Source: Clostridium saccharoperbutylacetonicum N1-4(HMT)
Lineage (GTDB): Bacteria; Bacillota; Clostridia; Clostridiales; Clostridiaceae
NCBI RefSeq assembly: GCF_000340885.1
Contig: NC_020291.1
Coordinates: 3,037,001 to 3,101,000, forward strand
Direction of reading: 5' to 3'
Length of the DNA: 64,000 nt
In this document: piece after piece, positions 42,099 to 51,927 of the stretch
Layout of the letters: each line of letters starts with the position of its first letter
How positions within the stretch are numbered: position 1 is the first letter of the stretch
Translations under genes and position numbers: made by a program
Notes under the pieces: generated by a model
What the model was told of the DNA's origin: nothing
The model's input: only the letters and a program-made list of their open reading frames with translations
Databases searched by the model: none

Positions 42099-42160
42099 TT
42101 TAGTAATAATATTACATTTACATATGCAGAATTTTAGTATATAATCGTGAAAGAAACAAA

Positions 42161-42246
42161 ACTAGGGGTGCATTAAAACGCTGAGAGAGCTTAATAGCTT
42201 AACCCTTTGAACCTGAAGTGGTTAGTACCAACGCAGGGAAGTGAGT
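42161..42246 (+). ncRNA. TPP riboswitch (THI element)
   Basis: The core pieces are all visible: AGGGGTGCATTAAAACGCTG with CTGAGAGAGC, AACCCTTTGAACCTGA and GGTTAGTACCAACGCAGGGA. These match the thiamine pyrophosphate riboswitch consensus. A terminator (42303-42334) before the transporter genes is the expression platform, so thiamine pyrophosphate would switch the operon off. Confidence 0.97.
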
Positions 42247-42302
42247 TTGCCTATTATGAGAAGTTTACATTGAAAAATGATAAATTTATAAGAAATAGTT
42301 CA

Positions 42303-42334
42303 AGCTTTCTATCCTTGTGATGGAAGGCTTTTTT
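42303..42334 (+). terminator. Expression-platform terminator of the TPP riboswitch
   Basis: AGCTTTCTATC and GATGGAAGGCT pair over 11 bp, followed by six T, 25 bases before the transporter gene. An alternative pairing in the ligand-free state would allow read-through. Confidence 0.8.
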
Positions 42335-42358
42335 GTCGTATATAAGGAGATGAGAACA

Positions 42359-43111
42359 ATGCTTGAATTTAATAATGTTACTTTTAAATATCCAGAAGAT
42401 GATTATACAATGATAAAAGATTTATCATTCTCAATAGAAAAAGGTGAATTTATTTCTATTATAGGTGCCAGTGGCTGCGGTAAAAGTACCATCTTTAGGT
42501 TAATAAATGGATTGGAAAAAATTCAAGGTGGAAAGATATTTGTTAATGGGAATTCTATAGAAAATATGAAAAATTATAGTGCATACATGCCTCAAAAGGA
42601 TTTACTTTTTCCTTGGAGGACTATAGGAGAAAATCTTTCCCTGCCAATGGAACTTCAAAAAATTAATAAGAATGAAAGAGAAAAAAGAATTTTAGATATG
42701 CTTAAGGAAGTTGGTTTATTAGGTTACAAAGATAAATACCCTAAGGATTTATCTGGAGGAATGAAGCAAAGAGTTGCTTTTGCAAGAACTATACTAACTG
42801 GTTCAGAGTTGCTTTTATTAGATGAGCCATTTAGTGCTTTGGATTCATTAACAAAAATTTCAATGCAAGAATGGCTATTAGAAGAATGGAGGTATTTTAA
42901 TAAAACTATATTATTCATTACTCATGATGTTGAAGAAGCTGTTTTTCTTTCTAAAGCTATATTTGTAATTCATGATAGTCCAATAACTCATTTAGAAAAA
43001 ATTGAAGTGCCTCTTGAATATCCTAGAAACAGAAGCTTCCTGCAAAAAACACAAATTATGCAATTAAAAGAAGACCTTATAGAAAGACTTAGACAGAAGG
43101 TGAAATTATGA
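42359..43111 (+). CDS. ABC transporter ATPase, thiamine precursor type (ThiZ-like)
   Basis: 250 residues. The Walker A is GASGCGKST, the signature LSGGMKQRVAFAR, and the Walker B LLLLDEPFSAL, then the H-loop IFITHDVEEA. It belongs to the nitrate/sulfonate/taurine-like ABC class, which includes ThiZ. The TPP riboswitch 110 bases upstream and the THI5-like binding protein in the operon assign it to uptake of a thiamine pyrimidine precursor. AAGGAGATGAGAAC precedes the ATG at 42359. Confidence 0.92.
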   Translation: MLEFNNVTFKYPEDDYTMIKDLSFSIEKGEFISIIGASGCGKSTIFRLINGLEKIQGGKIFVNGNSIENMKNYSAYMPQKDLLFPWRTIGENLSLPMELQKINKNEREKRILDMLKEVGLLGYKDKYPKDLSGGMKQRVAFARTILTGSELLLLDEPFSALDSLTKISMQEWLLEEWRYFNKTILFITHDVEEAVFLSKAIFVIHDSPITHLEKIEVPLEYPRNRSFLQKTQIMQLKEDLIERLRQKVKL

Positions 43112-43851
43112 AGAAAAACCTGCCAGCTATAATAGTAATATTAGTCATTCTTGGAATGTGGCAAGGAATTGCTGTTATCATAAATGCACATTATATATTG
43201 CCGTCACCAACACAAATATTAGCAAAGTTATGGTTGCTTAGAGAACCTTTATTTATGGTACATTTACCAGCAACAATGGGAGTAACGATTCTAGGACTGT
43301 TTATTTCTGTAATTTTCGGATTGGCTTTGGCTATAGTGATGGATTTGAATGAAAATATAGAAAATGCCTTATATCCAATTATAATAGCATCTCAAACCAT
43401 ACCAACAACAGCTATTGCACCTTTATTTGTACTATGGTTTGGATATAGTATATGGGGAAAAGTTTTGGTAACAATATTAATAACTTTTTTTCCAATAACA
43501 ATTTCAGTTTATGATGGTTTTAAGTCAACTAAAAGAGAAATGGAAGAATTATTAATAACTTATGGTGCAAGTAAAATGGATATTTTTATAAAGCTAAAAA
43601 TACCAACAGCGCTTCCAGCCTTCTTTTCTGCAATAAAAATGGCAGTGCCATTAAGTATTATTGGTGCAGCAATAGCTGAATGGCTTGGAGCACAAAGTGG
43701 GTTAGGGTATTTTAGCAAAAGAATGATGAGCCAGCTAGACGGTGCAGGTGTTTTTGCACCTATTGTATTGCTTTCAATAGCAGCAATGATTATTGTTGCA
43801 ATAATTAATATAATTGAAAAAAGAATGACAAAATGGAGAAAGGAGATTTAA
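43108..43851 (+). CDS. ABC transporter permease, thiamine precursor type (ThiX-like)
   Basis: 247 residues with six hydrophobic segments (BPD_transp_1 type). The EAA-like loop is around EELLITYGASKMDIFIKLKI. It overlaps the ATPase gene by four bases (ATGA). The SsuC/ThiX-like fold and TPP-riboswitch operon support the assignment. Confidence 0.92.
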   Translation: MKKNLPAIIVILVILGMWQGIAVIINAHYILPSPTQILAKLWLLREPLFMVHLPATMGVTILGLFISVIFGLALAIVMDLNENIENALYPIIIASQTIPTTAIAPLFVLWFGYSIWGKVLVTILITFFPITISVYDGFKSTKREMEELLITYGASKMDIFIKLKIPTALPAFFSAIKMAVPLSIIGAAIAEWLGAQSGLGYFSKRMMSQLDGAGVFAPIVLLSIAAMIIVAIINIIEKRMTKWRKEI

Positions 43852-43854
43852 CAA

Positions 43855-44865
43855 ATGAAAAAAAGAATTTTAGCATTAGTTATGTCATGTTTAACAGCTT
43901 TTACAATAGTAGGTTGTAACAAGGCTGAAAATAAACAGGAGGCAGATAAAAATAAACCTCTTGAAGAGGTAAGTGTTGTACTTGATTGGTATCCTAATGC
44001 AGTCCATGGATTTATTTATGATGCAATTGAAAAAGGATATTATGAAAAAGAGGGCTTAAAGGTAAATATACAATTTCCTTCAAACACTAATGATGCAATA
44101 GCGCTTACAGCAGCAGGAAAAGCTGATCTGGGAATTTATTATTTACAAGATGTTGCAATGGCAAGAGGTAATGAAGGTATTCCAGTAAAGGCAGTAGGGA
44201 CTATAGTTCAATCACCTTTAAATATAGTACTTTCATTAAAAGACAAGAATATTAAGAGTCCTAAAGATCTTGTTGGCAAGAAAATAGGTTATGCTGGAAC
44301 AGAACTATCTGAGGCTATTATTGGCACAATGCTTGAAAATGTAGGAGCTAAAAAAGATTCTGCTACTACAGTAGATGTAGGTTTTGATATTATGAATTCA
44401 ATGACAACAGGAAATGTAGATGCAACTATTGGTGGTTTTATCAATCATGAACTTCCTGCTTTAGAGGAACAAGGGTTTCAAATGAATTATTTTTCACCAG
44501 CAGATTATGGTGTGCCAAACTACTATGAATTAGTTTTTGTTGCAGGAGAAAACAACCTTGATAAAAATTCAGATAAAATAAAGAGATTTTTAAAAGCTTC
44601 AAGGAAAGGCTTTGAAGATATGAAAGCTAATCCAGATGAAGTCCTTAAGCTATTAATGAAAAACCAAAATGCAGAAAATTTTCCACTTAGCGAAAATGTA
44701 GAAAAGAAGAGCTTCAAAACTTTAATTCCTGTTATGGAAACTAAAGATGCTAAATTTTTATCACAAGATACAAAGGTTTGGCAGGATAATATTGATTGGC
44801 TTACAAAGAAGGGACTTTTAAAGAAGACCTTTAATGCATCTGATGTTGTTGAAAATTTAGAATAA
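43855..44865 (+). CDS. Thiamine-precursor-binding lipoprotein (ThiY/NMT1-like)
   Basis: 336 residues. The signal peptide ends in VGC (lipobox at about 21). The NMT1/THI5-like periplasmic-binding fold has VVLDWYPNAVHGFIYDAIEK near residue 40 and a ligand loop around YQDVAMARGNEG-like 90-110. ThiY proteins bind N-formyl-4-amino-5-aminomethyl-2-methylpyrimidine or a related pyrimidine for thiamine salvage; the exact ligand is inferred. It is three bases after the permease. Confidence 0.92.
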   Translation: MKKRILALVMSCLTAFTIVGCNKAENKQEADKNKPLEEVSVVLDWYPNAVHGFIYDAIEKGYYEKEGLKVNIQFPSNTNDAIALTAAGKADLGIYYLQDVAMARGNEGIPVKAVGTIVQSPLNIVLSLKDKNIKSPKDLVGKKIGYAGTELSEAIIGTMLENVGAKKDSATTVDVGFDIMNSMTTGNVDATIGGFINHELPALEEQGFQMNYFSPADYGVPNYYELVFVAGENNLDKNSDKIKRFLKASRKGFEDMKANPDEVLKLLMKNQNAENFPLSENVEKKSFKTLIPVMETKDAKFLSQDTKVWQDNIDWLTKKGLLKKTFNASDVVENLE

Positions 44866-44885
44866 ATATATCAATAAAATATTAA

Positions 44886-44926
44886 TCCCAGTAAAGTTTT
44901 TATGGAATAAACTTACTGGGACTTTT
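44886..44926. terminator. Terminator after the thiamine-precursor transporter
   Basis: TCCCAGTAAAGTTT pairs with AAACTTACTGGGA with one bulge and is followed by a T-run. The esterase gene is convergent. Confidence 0.8.
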
Positions 44927-44946
44927 AAAGTTTAAATAAACTTTTG

Positions 44947-45678
44947 CTATTTAAGAAATTTGACTACTTCCTCAAATACTGCTTCTTTTTCACATTCTAT
45001 TGTTATATTATGTCCACATTTTCTTAGACATACATCTTTAATTTGTTTTGAAGTTACATTTTCCTTTATTACTTCAACGCCTTTTTCATTAATTGAATTA
45101 TCCTTTTCTGAATGAATTATTAGCAAAGGCTTAGCGATCTTATTTAAATCAGTTCGTGCGATTTTTTGAAGTTTACTTAATTCATGAACACAGGATAATG
45201 GTATTTTATTGTAACCTAATAAATATTTTGATTCCTCTTCAGGGCGTTCACTTGGAGGCCATTCAGTATATTTCATAAAATGTTTTAATAATGGAATAAA
45301 CATAGCTCTTTTATCTTTAGTCATTAGAGCCGGTGCTAACAATACAAGCTTATCAACATGGTAGTTTTCACCAAGGATTAAAGATAAAACACCTCCCATA
45401 GAATGGCCAATTACATATATTTTACTGCAAGAAGTCTTGAGCTTATTATAGGCTTGAACAACAGAACTTATCCAATGAGCATGTGTTGAAATTTCAAAAT
45501 CCTCTACAGTTGTACCATGACCTGCAAGCCTCATACCATAAACGGTATAGCCTTCACCTATAAGATTTTCACCTAATTCCCTTAATTCAGCTGGCGTTGA
45601 GGTGAATCCGTGTATTAGCAGGCATCCAACATCATTTCCTTTAATAAAATATTCATCTTTAAGGTTTATATTTTCCAT
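44947..45678 (-). CDS. Alpha/beta hydrolase (carboxylesterase/monoacylglycerol-lipase-like)
   Basis: 243 residues. The oxyanion-hole region is CLLIHGFTSTPAEL, the nucleophile elbow GHSMGG, the acid in IIHSEKDNSI and the His in CGHNITIE. It resembles the Est30-type carboxylesterases of Gram-positives. GGAGGATAACAT precedes the ATG. It follows an AraC regulator on the same strand, but the 95-base gap holds a hairpin, so co-transcription is uncertain. Confidence 0.9.
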   Translation of the reverse strand: MENINLKDEYFIKGNDVGCLLIHGFTSTPAELRELGENLIGEGYTVYGMRLAGHGTTVEDFEISTHAHWISSVVQAYNKLKTSCSKIYVIGHSMGGVLSLILGENYHVDKLVLLAPALMTKDKRAMFIPLLKHFMKYTEWPPSERPEEESKYLLGYNKIPLSCVHELSKLQKIARTDLNKIAKPLLIIHSEKDNSINEKGVEVIKENVTSKQIKDVCLRKCGHNITIECEKEAVFEEVVKFLK

Positions 45679-45702
45679 ATGTTATCCTCCAATGCAAATA
45701 CA

Positions 45703-45725
45703 TGATGATAGTTGAGCTATCATCA
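45703..45725. promoter_or_regulatory. Palindromic hairpin between AraC-family and esterase genes
   Basis: TGATGATAG (45703-45711) and CTATCATCA (45717-45725) are a perfect 9-bp inverted repeat with a five-base spacer. It may be a terminator for the regulator gene or an operator. Confidence 0.45.
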
Positions 45726-45773
45726 AGATATATATATTATATCATTAGAAACAATTAAAACAATATTTACGAT

Positions 45774-46667
45774 TTAATATCTTTCTCTGTACTCTGAAGG
45801 GGTACAGTTTCTATATTTTTTAAATATTTTTCCAAAGTAACTTATTCCATTAAAGCCTACTTCAAATGCTATTTGAGAGATTGGTTTATCACTTTTTAGT
45901 AGTAATTCAGCGGCTCTTGAAATTCTATATTCCATTAGATACTCAAAAGGGGTAATTTTTAGAACTCTTTTAAAACAGCGACAGCATTCACTTTTACTTA
46001 TATTAGCTGCTGAAGCAATATTATCAAGAAAGATGTCTTCTGAATAATGTTTATGTACGTATTCTAAAGCGAGTTTTACTCGTTCGTTATCATACGATAT
46101 AAGAGAAGGTGATATGTGAATTTTATCTTTTAGTTCTTTAATTAAATTAAGCAAAACAATGCATAAATGACTTTTTATTTCTAATTCATAAGCATAGGTT
46201 TTTTCATGAGATAAGTCAAATACTAATTTTAATTGATCTAAAATATTTTTTTGCCAATGAATATTAGGTGTTAAATAAATATATTTTAAATTTTTGCTTT
46301 CAATTAAAGGAGTGATATATCTTTTTTCGATTAATGATTTTTCACTTCCACCAATTAAAGTTCTATCAAAATCAATAGAAAACATCATACAATTGTTGTT
46401 ATCATAAGGTTTAATTTGGTGTAGTATATTTGAATTTATAAAAATTCCTTCTCCAGGAGATAAGATTATTTTTTCATTTTCAATAAAAACAACTACTTTT
46501 TCTAAAAGTGAATAAGAAAATTGAAGCTCTTTATGCCAATGCCATCTAATATAGCCATCTTCGAAGAGATTAAATTTATCTGTATAAACAGCTAGTGGAA
46601 AATCGTAAGAACCATGCTTTACTGTTTCTTGTAATTTATCGTTAACTTCTATTCTTGTTGCCTGCAT
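45774..46667 (-). CDS. AraC-family transcriptional regulator with cupin sensor
   Basis: 297 residues. The N-terminal cupin-like domain (about 20-140) contains WHWHKELQFSYSL and KIILSPGEGIFINSNILHQI. The C-terminal double HTH (about 195-297) reads DIFLDNIASAANISKSECCR, CFKRVLKITPFEYLMEYRIS, then PISQIAFEVGFNGISYFGKI. It is divergent from an EamA transporter (about 200-base spacer), its likely target. GAGGATAATTAAT precedes the start. Confidence 0.93.
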   Translation of the reverse strand: MQATRIEVNDKLQETVKHGSYDFPLAVYTDKFNLFEDGYIRWHWHKELQFSYSLLEKVVVFIENEKIILSPGEGIFINSNILHQIKPYDNNNCMMFSIDFDRTLIGGSEKSLIEKRYITPLIESKNLKYIYLTPNIHWQKNILDQLKLVFDLSHEKTYAYELEIKSHLCIVLLNLIKELKDKIHISPSLISYDNERVKLALEYVHKHYSEDIFLDNIASAANISKSECCRCFKRVLKITPFEYLMEYRISRAAELLLKSDKPISQIAFEVGFNGISYFGKIFKKYRNCTPSEYRERY

Positions 46668-46873
46668 ATTAATTATCCTCGCTAATATAGTTATAATTTT
46701 TGATAATATATTAATTGTAAACCCGTAAATATAATAATAAAATTAATATAGATTTTATAACATAAATCAATATATTTGCAATTATTATAGACGATATTTC
46801 TAAGTTACTACAAGCATTTTAGTAAAAAAATTTTATGTTTATAATATTTCTATAGAAAGTGAGTGGAAATCTA

Positions 46874-47806
46874 GTGAATTATAAATTGAGGTTAAAAGGA
46901 ATTATCCTTGTAATCATAGGTGCAATGTTGTGGGGAGTATCTGGTACAGTTGCTCAATATTTATTTCAGAAAAAGGCTTTTAGTCCAGAATGGCTTGTTG
47001 TTATTCGCTTACTAGCTTCTGGAATAATATTATTGATAGTTTCTTATATAAAAGGAAATAGAGATATTCTGGAAATATGGAAGGTGAAAAAGGATAGAGT
47101 GAATCTCTTATTATTTGGAATTATAGGAATGGTAGGCGTCCAATATACATATTTTGCAGCAATAAAATATGGAAATGCTGCAACTGCCACAATACTTCAA
47201 TATTTATCTCCGGTGATAATTACTTGCTATTTGGCTTTCGGTACTAAAAAGATGCCAAAACTTCAAGAGTTGATTGCTATTCTTTTAGCTATGTTAGGTA
47301 CATTTCTTATTATTACAAAAGGAAATCTTACTACTATAGCTATTTCTAAGCAAGCTTTGTTTTGGGGAATAAGTTCTGCCTTTGGAGCCGCTTTTTATAC
47401 TGTACAACCACGTAAGCTTCTTGAAAAATGGGGATCAATTTTAATTGTTGGGTGGGGAATGTTAGTAGGGGGGATAGCGTTTAGTTTTATTCATCAACCT
47501 TGGATTTGTGAAGGGAAATGGTCAATTGAATCCATATTAGCAGTTGTATTTGTAATAATTTTTGGGACTTTAATTGCTTTTACCTGCTTTTTAGAAAGCT
47601 TAAAGTACATTAAACCAACAGAATCAAGTATATTATCTTCAGCTGAACCTTTGTCAGCAGCTCTGCTAGGGGTATTGTGGTTACATGAACAGCTTGGAAT
47701 AGAGCAGTGGTTAGGGACTTTATGTATTATAATTACAATAATAATTTTATCCTTTGTAAAAACAGAAACTAAAAGTCAGAACGAAATAATTTGTAAAGAA
47801 AATTAA
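46874..47806 (+). CDS. EamA/DMT-family transporter
   Basis: About 310 residues, ten TM segments in two EamA halves: GAMLWGVSGTVAQYLF starts the first and ALFWGISSAFGAAFYTV starts the second. ILSSAEPLSAALLGVLWLHE is the conserved near-C-terminal motif. I use the GTG at 46874; another GTG at 46859 is in frame. The divergent AraC regulator probably controls export of a metabolite. The last residues are polar. Confidence 0.88.
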   Translation: MNYKLRLKGIILVIIGAMLWGVSGTVAQYLFQKKAFSPEWLVVIRLLASGIILLIVSYIKGNRDILEIWKVKKDRVNLLLFGIIGMVGVQYTYFAAIKYGNAATATILQYLSPVIITCYLAFGTKKMPKLQELIAILLAMLGTFLIITKGNLTTIAISKQALFWGISSAFGAAFYTVQPRKLLEKWGSILIVGWGMLVGGIAFSFIHQPWICEGKWSIESILAVVFVIIFGTLIAFTCFLESLKYIKPTESSILSSAEPLSAALLGVLWLHEQLGIEQWLGTLCIIITIIILSFVKTETKSQNEIICKEN

Positions 47807-47826
47807 TAGTTATAATTCATAACAAA

Positions 47827-47871
47827 ATGCCCTATAAATAATGTGCTTTTAGCATAATATTTGTAGGGCAT
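47827..47871. terminator. Bidirectional hairpin between EamA gene and the secreted-protein array
   Basis: ATGCCCTA and TAGGGCAT form the base of a longer, interrupted stem (AAATA...TATTT, GTGC...GCAT). It serves the converging ends at 47806 and 47887. A short ATTT tandem array follows. Confidence 0.65.
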
Positions 47872-47886
47872 AATATTATTATTTAT

Positions 47887-49164
47887 TTATTTATTTATTT
47901 GTATTTCAGTTCCTAATTTATATTTATCAATAAATTTTATTATAGGATCAAAATTTACTTCTACAGTTTTATCCTTGTCAACATTATTGAATTCGACAAT
48001 ATAGCCAAGAGCGTCTTTAGGGTCTTTAGAAATATCAATTTGTCTATTACCACGATAATAATCATGAACATTTTCTGTTTGGTCAAAGTTGTAATACATA
48101 TTCATATTACTTGCTAAAAGCAGACTTTCTAATTCATTTGTGCCTTTGCAATAAACCTTTAACGTAGTATCTGTTCTATTTATATTATAGATTTCTCCTT
48201 CAGTTTTATCATTAAAAGTAATTAATTTAGTATAATTAACCTTATCAGTAATATTTTTACTGAGTTGATCATGTTTAACGTTTTTATTTAAATCTTTGTA
48301 AATTTGTTCTCTTTGATCCTCAGTTACAGTTGAGATTATTGGTATTATACTTAAATTACTTTGAGTTTTCAATTTATCATAAGTTGCAGCTTCAGAATCA
48401 CAAGTGCCAGTTATAATACGACTATTTATATCTCCTCCTGATGAATATCCAGAATGACGTAATTCATAAAAATTATTACCGGCTTTTAATATCAAATTTG
48501 TAGTATCTGCAGGTGAAAATCTATACTTATCATCTTTAGATTGATTTTCAGGTGCACTATAGGTAATCTCTGTTCCTAACATATTAGTTTCTAAATTTTT
48601 AATTGTAAAATTAGCATCTGGTACATCGATTGATAGAGCTTTTTCAAATGAATTCTTAAAGGAATCAGAAAAATCAACATTAGTTTCTATTCCCGCATTA
48701 ATTTTGTATTTAGGAATTACAACATCAATTCTCAATATACCTTTTTCAGGTAAGTAATCTTTCCTTGTATCTTTTTCAAACGTAATTTTTAGTGTTTTAC
48801 CATCAATATTTTCATATGATGTACTACCTCTAGAAGACTTATTATTTCCATAGGACATAATAATATCTGCAAATTCATCCATGTGATGATCATCCATTGG
48901 GGTTGGACATTTTATTGAAACTTCTACTTGTAATTTGTGTTTAGTTGCTTTTACACTATCTATTGATATTCTTACTCCATTTTTTTCATAATTGCCGCCA
49001 GTGCCAACAATATAGTTTTTATCAGTTGTTAAAGTTGAAGTAGTATTATAAGTAGAAGTTGCTTGTACATTATCAGCTGCTAAAGTAGGCATTTCTAAAA
49101 TTCCAATCGTTAAAGCTATTCCTAAGACAGAACTTAATAATTTAATTATTTTTCTATTAATCAT
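47887..49164 (-). CDS. Secreted protein of the A/B array, type A copy 1 (DUF4179/DUF5643-like)
   Basis: 425 residues. The signal peptide is about 1-29 (LEMPTLAADN). A beta-sandwich region (KNYIVGTGGNYEKNGVRISI, then VKATKHKLQVEVSI) is followed by a second, FTIKNLETNMLGTEITYSAP. This recalls the DUF4179 plus DUF5643 modules that usually form the outer part of membrane sigma regulators, here as free secreted proteins. It ends in a short basic-polar tail without a wall-sorting signal. It pairs closely with the copy at 50579. The role is unknown. Confidence 0.75.
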   Translation of the reverse strand: MINRKIIKLLSSVLGIALTIGILEMPTLAADNVQATSTYNTTSTLTTDKNYIVGTGGNYEKNGVRISIDSVKATKHKLQVEVSIKCPTPMDDHHMDEFADIIMSYGNNKSSRGSTSYENIDGKTLKITFEKDTRKDYLPEKGILRIDVVIPKYKINAGIETNVDFSDSFKNSFEKALSIDVPDANFTIKNLETNMLGTEITYSAPENQSKDDKYRFSPADTTNLILKAGNNFYELRHSGYSSGGDINSRIITGTCDSEAATYDKLKTQSNLSIIPIISTVTEDQREQIYKDLNKNVKHDQLSKNITDKVNYTKLITFNDKTEGEIYNINRTDTTLKVYCKGTNELESLLLASNMNMYYNFDQTENVHDYYRGNRQIDISKDPKDALGYIVEFNNVDKDKTVEVNFDPIIKFIDKYKLGTEIQINK

Positions 49165-49244
49165 ATTATCGCCTCACTTTTAATAATTTAATGTATTTAT
49201 TTTTATTACAAAGCTTAAAGGTATTTTTCATAAATTAATAATCA

Positions 49245-50519
49245 TTAATCTGTAAGCTTAATTTCATTTTCTATTTTATATTTATCTATAAGGATAATAT
49301 TATCATCTAAATTTATATTCAGTTCTCTGTCTTTGTCAGGATCTTTAAGTTCTACAATATAGCCTAAAGCTTCATTTGGATCTTTGTACAAAGTAATCTC
49401 ATTACCATTAATATAGGTAGCATTATTCTCACCTTTTACATAGGCATAATGTGCAAAAATATTGCTTGCCATAAGTAAGCTTTCTTTTTCAGATGCGCCC
49501 TTCAAATGGATTTTAAAAAGTCCATTATTTCGTTCTATTTTGTATATTTCTCCTTTGGTTCCATCAGAGAAAGTATAGTCTTTAGGATAGTTTACATTAT
49601 TTTTGGTATCTTTAGTGGTTGTAGAAGTTTGATCTTGAGAAATTTTATTAATATAGTCAAAATCATTTTCTGTAATATAAGAGATTATAGGTAAGATACT
49701 TATATTTTTTTCATCTTTAACCATATCATAAGTTACTAAATTAGTTTTATAATTACCCATTAATATGTCACCACTTGTAGAGTAGTTACCATTTGAGTCG
49801 ATTTTATAATGCTTATCACCTAATTTTAATAGCATTATTGAATTCCAAATTGAATTTTCTCTATAGTCAGTTGAATCATCCCTTTTTGGTTCAGTGTAAT
49901 TAACTCTTAAACCAATATTATCAACATCAAGTTCATTTAAGGTATAATTAAATTCTGGGATTTTGCCTGAAACTTTTTGTTCGAAGACATTTTTAAAAGA
50001 ATCTGTAAAATCAACAGGTGCATCAATTCCAAGGTTAACTTTATGTTCTGGTAGGGCAATATCAACTCTTAAATTCCCAGCTGATGGATATTCATCTTTG
50101 TAATTATCTTTTTCTAGAGTAATAAGCATAGTTTTGTTATTAATGTATTTTCTTGAAATATCACGTGTACGACAATTAAAATCATTGCCATATGTTAAGG
50201 CAAAAATTGAATCAGTATGACTTGAAGTGTCAAAAGGTGTAGTACTTTCAATTTTTATTATTGCTTTTATGCTGTGTTTAGTGGCTAAAGCTTTATCTAA
50301 AGTAACTTTAATACCATTTTGACTTGCAATTTTGTTAATGTTTACAAAATAATCTTTGTTTTGTGTATATGTGACAGCGGCCTGAGTTGTAACATTACTA
50401 ATCTGTGAAGTTATAGAAGTATCAGCAAAAACTGATGATTCCATCACTCCAACTGTCATCATGAAGCCTATAATACCTAAAACTGGACCTAAAATTTTGC
50501 TTAATTTTTTATTAATCAT
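49245..50519 (-). CDS. Secreted protein of the A/B array, type B copy 1
   Basis: 424 residues with a signal peptide (about 1-32, VMESSVFADT). It has the same two-module plan as type A: NGIKVTLDKALATKHSIKAI, then FNYTLNELDVDNIGLRVNYT. Its near twin is at 51928. GTCCTCC on the + strand gives a GGAGGACGTATAA site. It lies 59 bases downstream of type A copy 2 in transcription order, separated by a hairpin. Confidence 0.75.
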   Translation of the reverse strand: MINKKLSKILGPVLGIIGFMMTVGVMESSVFADTSITSQISNVTTQAAVTYTQNKDYFVNINKIASQNGIKVTLDKALATKHSIKAIIKIESTTPFDTSSHTDSIFALTYGNDFNCRTRDISRKYINNKTMLITLEKDNYKDEYPSAGNLRVDIALPEHKVNLGIDAPVDFTDSFKNVFEQKVSGKIPEFNYTLNELDVDNIGLRVNYTEPKRDDSTDYRENSIWNSIMLLKLGDKHYKIDSNGNYSTSGDILMGNYKTNLVTYDMVKDEKNISILPIISYITENDFDYINKISQDQTSTTTKDTKNNVNYPKDYTFSDGTKGEIYKIERNNGLFKIHLKGASEKESLLMASNIFAHYAYVKGENNATYINGNEITLYKDPNEALGYIVELKDPDKDRELNINLDDNIILIDKYKIENEIKLTD

Positions 50520-50537
50520 TTATACGTCCTCCTTATA

Positions 50538-50573
50538 AAGGCACTACAAATAATTTGTTTTCGTAGTGCCTTT
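50538..50573 (-). terminator. Hairpin inside the secreted-protein array
   Basis: AAAGGCACTAC and GTAGTGCCTTT flank a 15-base loop between the A copy 2 stop and the B copy 1 start. It may reduce read-through from the first A/B pair to the second. Confidence 0.6.
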
Positions 50574-50578
50574 TTGTA

Positions 50579-51856
50579 TTATTTAGTTAATTGTACTTCG
50601 GTTCCAAGCTTATATTTATCAACGTATTTAATCATTTGCTCATTAGTTACTTCTATAGTTTTATCTTTATCTACATCATTAAATGCTACAATATATCCAA
50701 GGGAATCTTTCGGATCTTTAGAAATATTGATTTGACTATTACCACGATAATAATCATGAGTCTTTAGTGCTTCATCCAAGTTATAATGAATATGCATAGT
50801 GCTTGCCAAGAGTAAGCTTTCTAATTCATTTGCACCTTTACAATAAACCTTTAAGTTATTATCAGTTCTGTCAATATTGTAAATTTCTCCTTCAGTTCCA
50901 TCGTTAAAGGTAAAGAATTTAGTGTAATTTACTTTATCAGTCATATCTTTACTAAGTTGATCATGCTTGTTATCCTTACTTTTATTTAAATCATTATAAA
51001 TCTGTTCTCTTTCATCATCTGTCATAGTACAAAGTATTGGCAATACACTTAAGCCATTTTGATTTTTTATTTTATCGTAAGTTGCGGCTTGTGCATTACA
51101 GGTACCTATATAATCATGCTTGTCTCCATCAACTGAAGAGCCACCAGAAGGAAGCAATTCATAAATATTACTGCCAGCTTTTAAGATTAATCTTGCATTT
51201 TCGACTTGTGAAAATTCCTTAAGATCATCTTTTGAATCAAGTTCATGTGTGCTGTAGGTAATTTGTGTTCCTAATGCATTAGATTCTAATTTTTTAATTG
51301 TAGAATCAATTTCTGGAACATTAATAGATAAATCTTTTTCAATTGTGTTTTTAAAGGATTCAGTAAAATCAACATTTGTTTCTATTCCTGCATTAATCTT
51401 ATATTGAGGTATTACAATATCTACTCTTAATGGCCCTTTTTCAGGGAAGACATCTTTATCGGTATCTTTTTGCATAGTAATCATAAAGGTATTGTCATCA
51501 ATATTTCTATAGGATGTACTGCTTCTATTAGATTTATTATTTCCATAGGACAATATAATATCGGCAAATTTACTAATTTGATTACTAATAGGAGTCTGGC
51601 CTTTTATTAAAATTACTACCTTTAATTTATGTTTTGTTGCTATAGCACTATCTATTGATATTTTTAGTCCATTTTTTTCGTAGCTGTTGTTACTACCTAC
51701 AATATAGTTTTTATTAGCCGATAAGTTTGAAGTTGCACTGAAAACAGAAGTAGTTTGTGTATTTTCTGCAGCAAGAACTGGCATTTGTGTAAATCCAATA
51801 GTTAAAGCAATTCCTAAAACGGAACTTAATAATTTATTTATTTTCTTATTAATCAT
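50579..51856 (-). CDS. Secreted protein of the A/B array, type A copy 2
   Basis: 425 residues; signal peptide about 1-29 (TQMPVLAAEN). It matches type A copy 1 over its whole length, with the same motifs: KNYIVGSNNSYEKNGLKISI, then NALGTQITYSTHE, then YYRGNSQINISKDPKDSLGY. It lies 71 bases after the B copy 2 stop in transcription order. The unit B-A appears to have been duplicated. Confidence 0.75.
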   Translation of the reverse strand: MINKKINKLLSSVLGIALTIGFTQMPVLAAENTQTTSVFSATSNLSANKNYIVGSNNSYEKNGLKISIDSAIATKHKLKVVILIKGQTPISNQISKFADIILSYGNNKSNRSSTSYRNIDDNTFMITMQKDTDKDVFPEKGPLRVDIVIPQYKINAGIETNVDFTESFKNTIEKDLSINVPEIDSTIKKLESNALGTQITYSTHELDSKDDLKEFSQVENARLILKAGSNIYELLPSGGSSVDGDKHDYIGTCNAQAATYDKIKNQNGLSVLPILCTMTDDEREQIYNDLNKSKDNKHDQLSKDMTDKVNYTKFFTFNDGTEGEIYNIDRTDNNLKVYCKGANELESLLLASTMHIHYNLDEALKTHDYYRGNSQINISKDPKDSLGYIVAFNDVDKDKTIEVTNEQMIKYVDKYKLGTEVQLTK

Positions 51857-51927
51857 ATAATCTCCTCGCTTTTAGTAGTTTAATGTGTTAATTTTTATCT
51901 AGAAAGGTAAATGATAAATAATGAATA

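Noticed and set aside
47878..47900. Repeated ATTT units as a CRISPR or satellite array
   Set aside because: Only a few four-base units with no spacers; ordinary low-complexity sequence between convergent genes.
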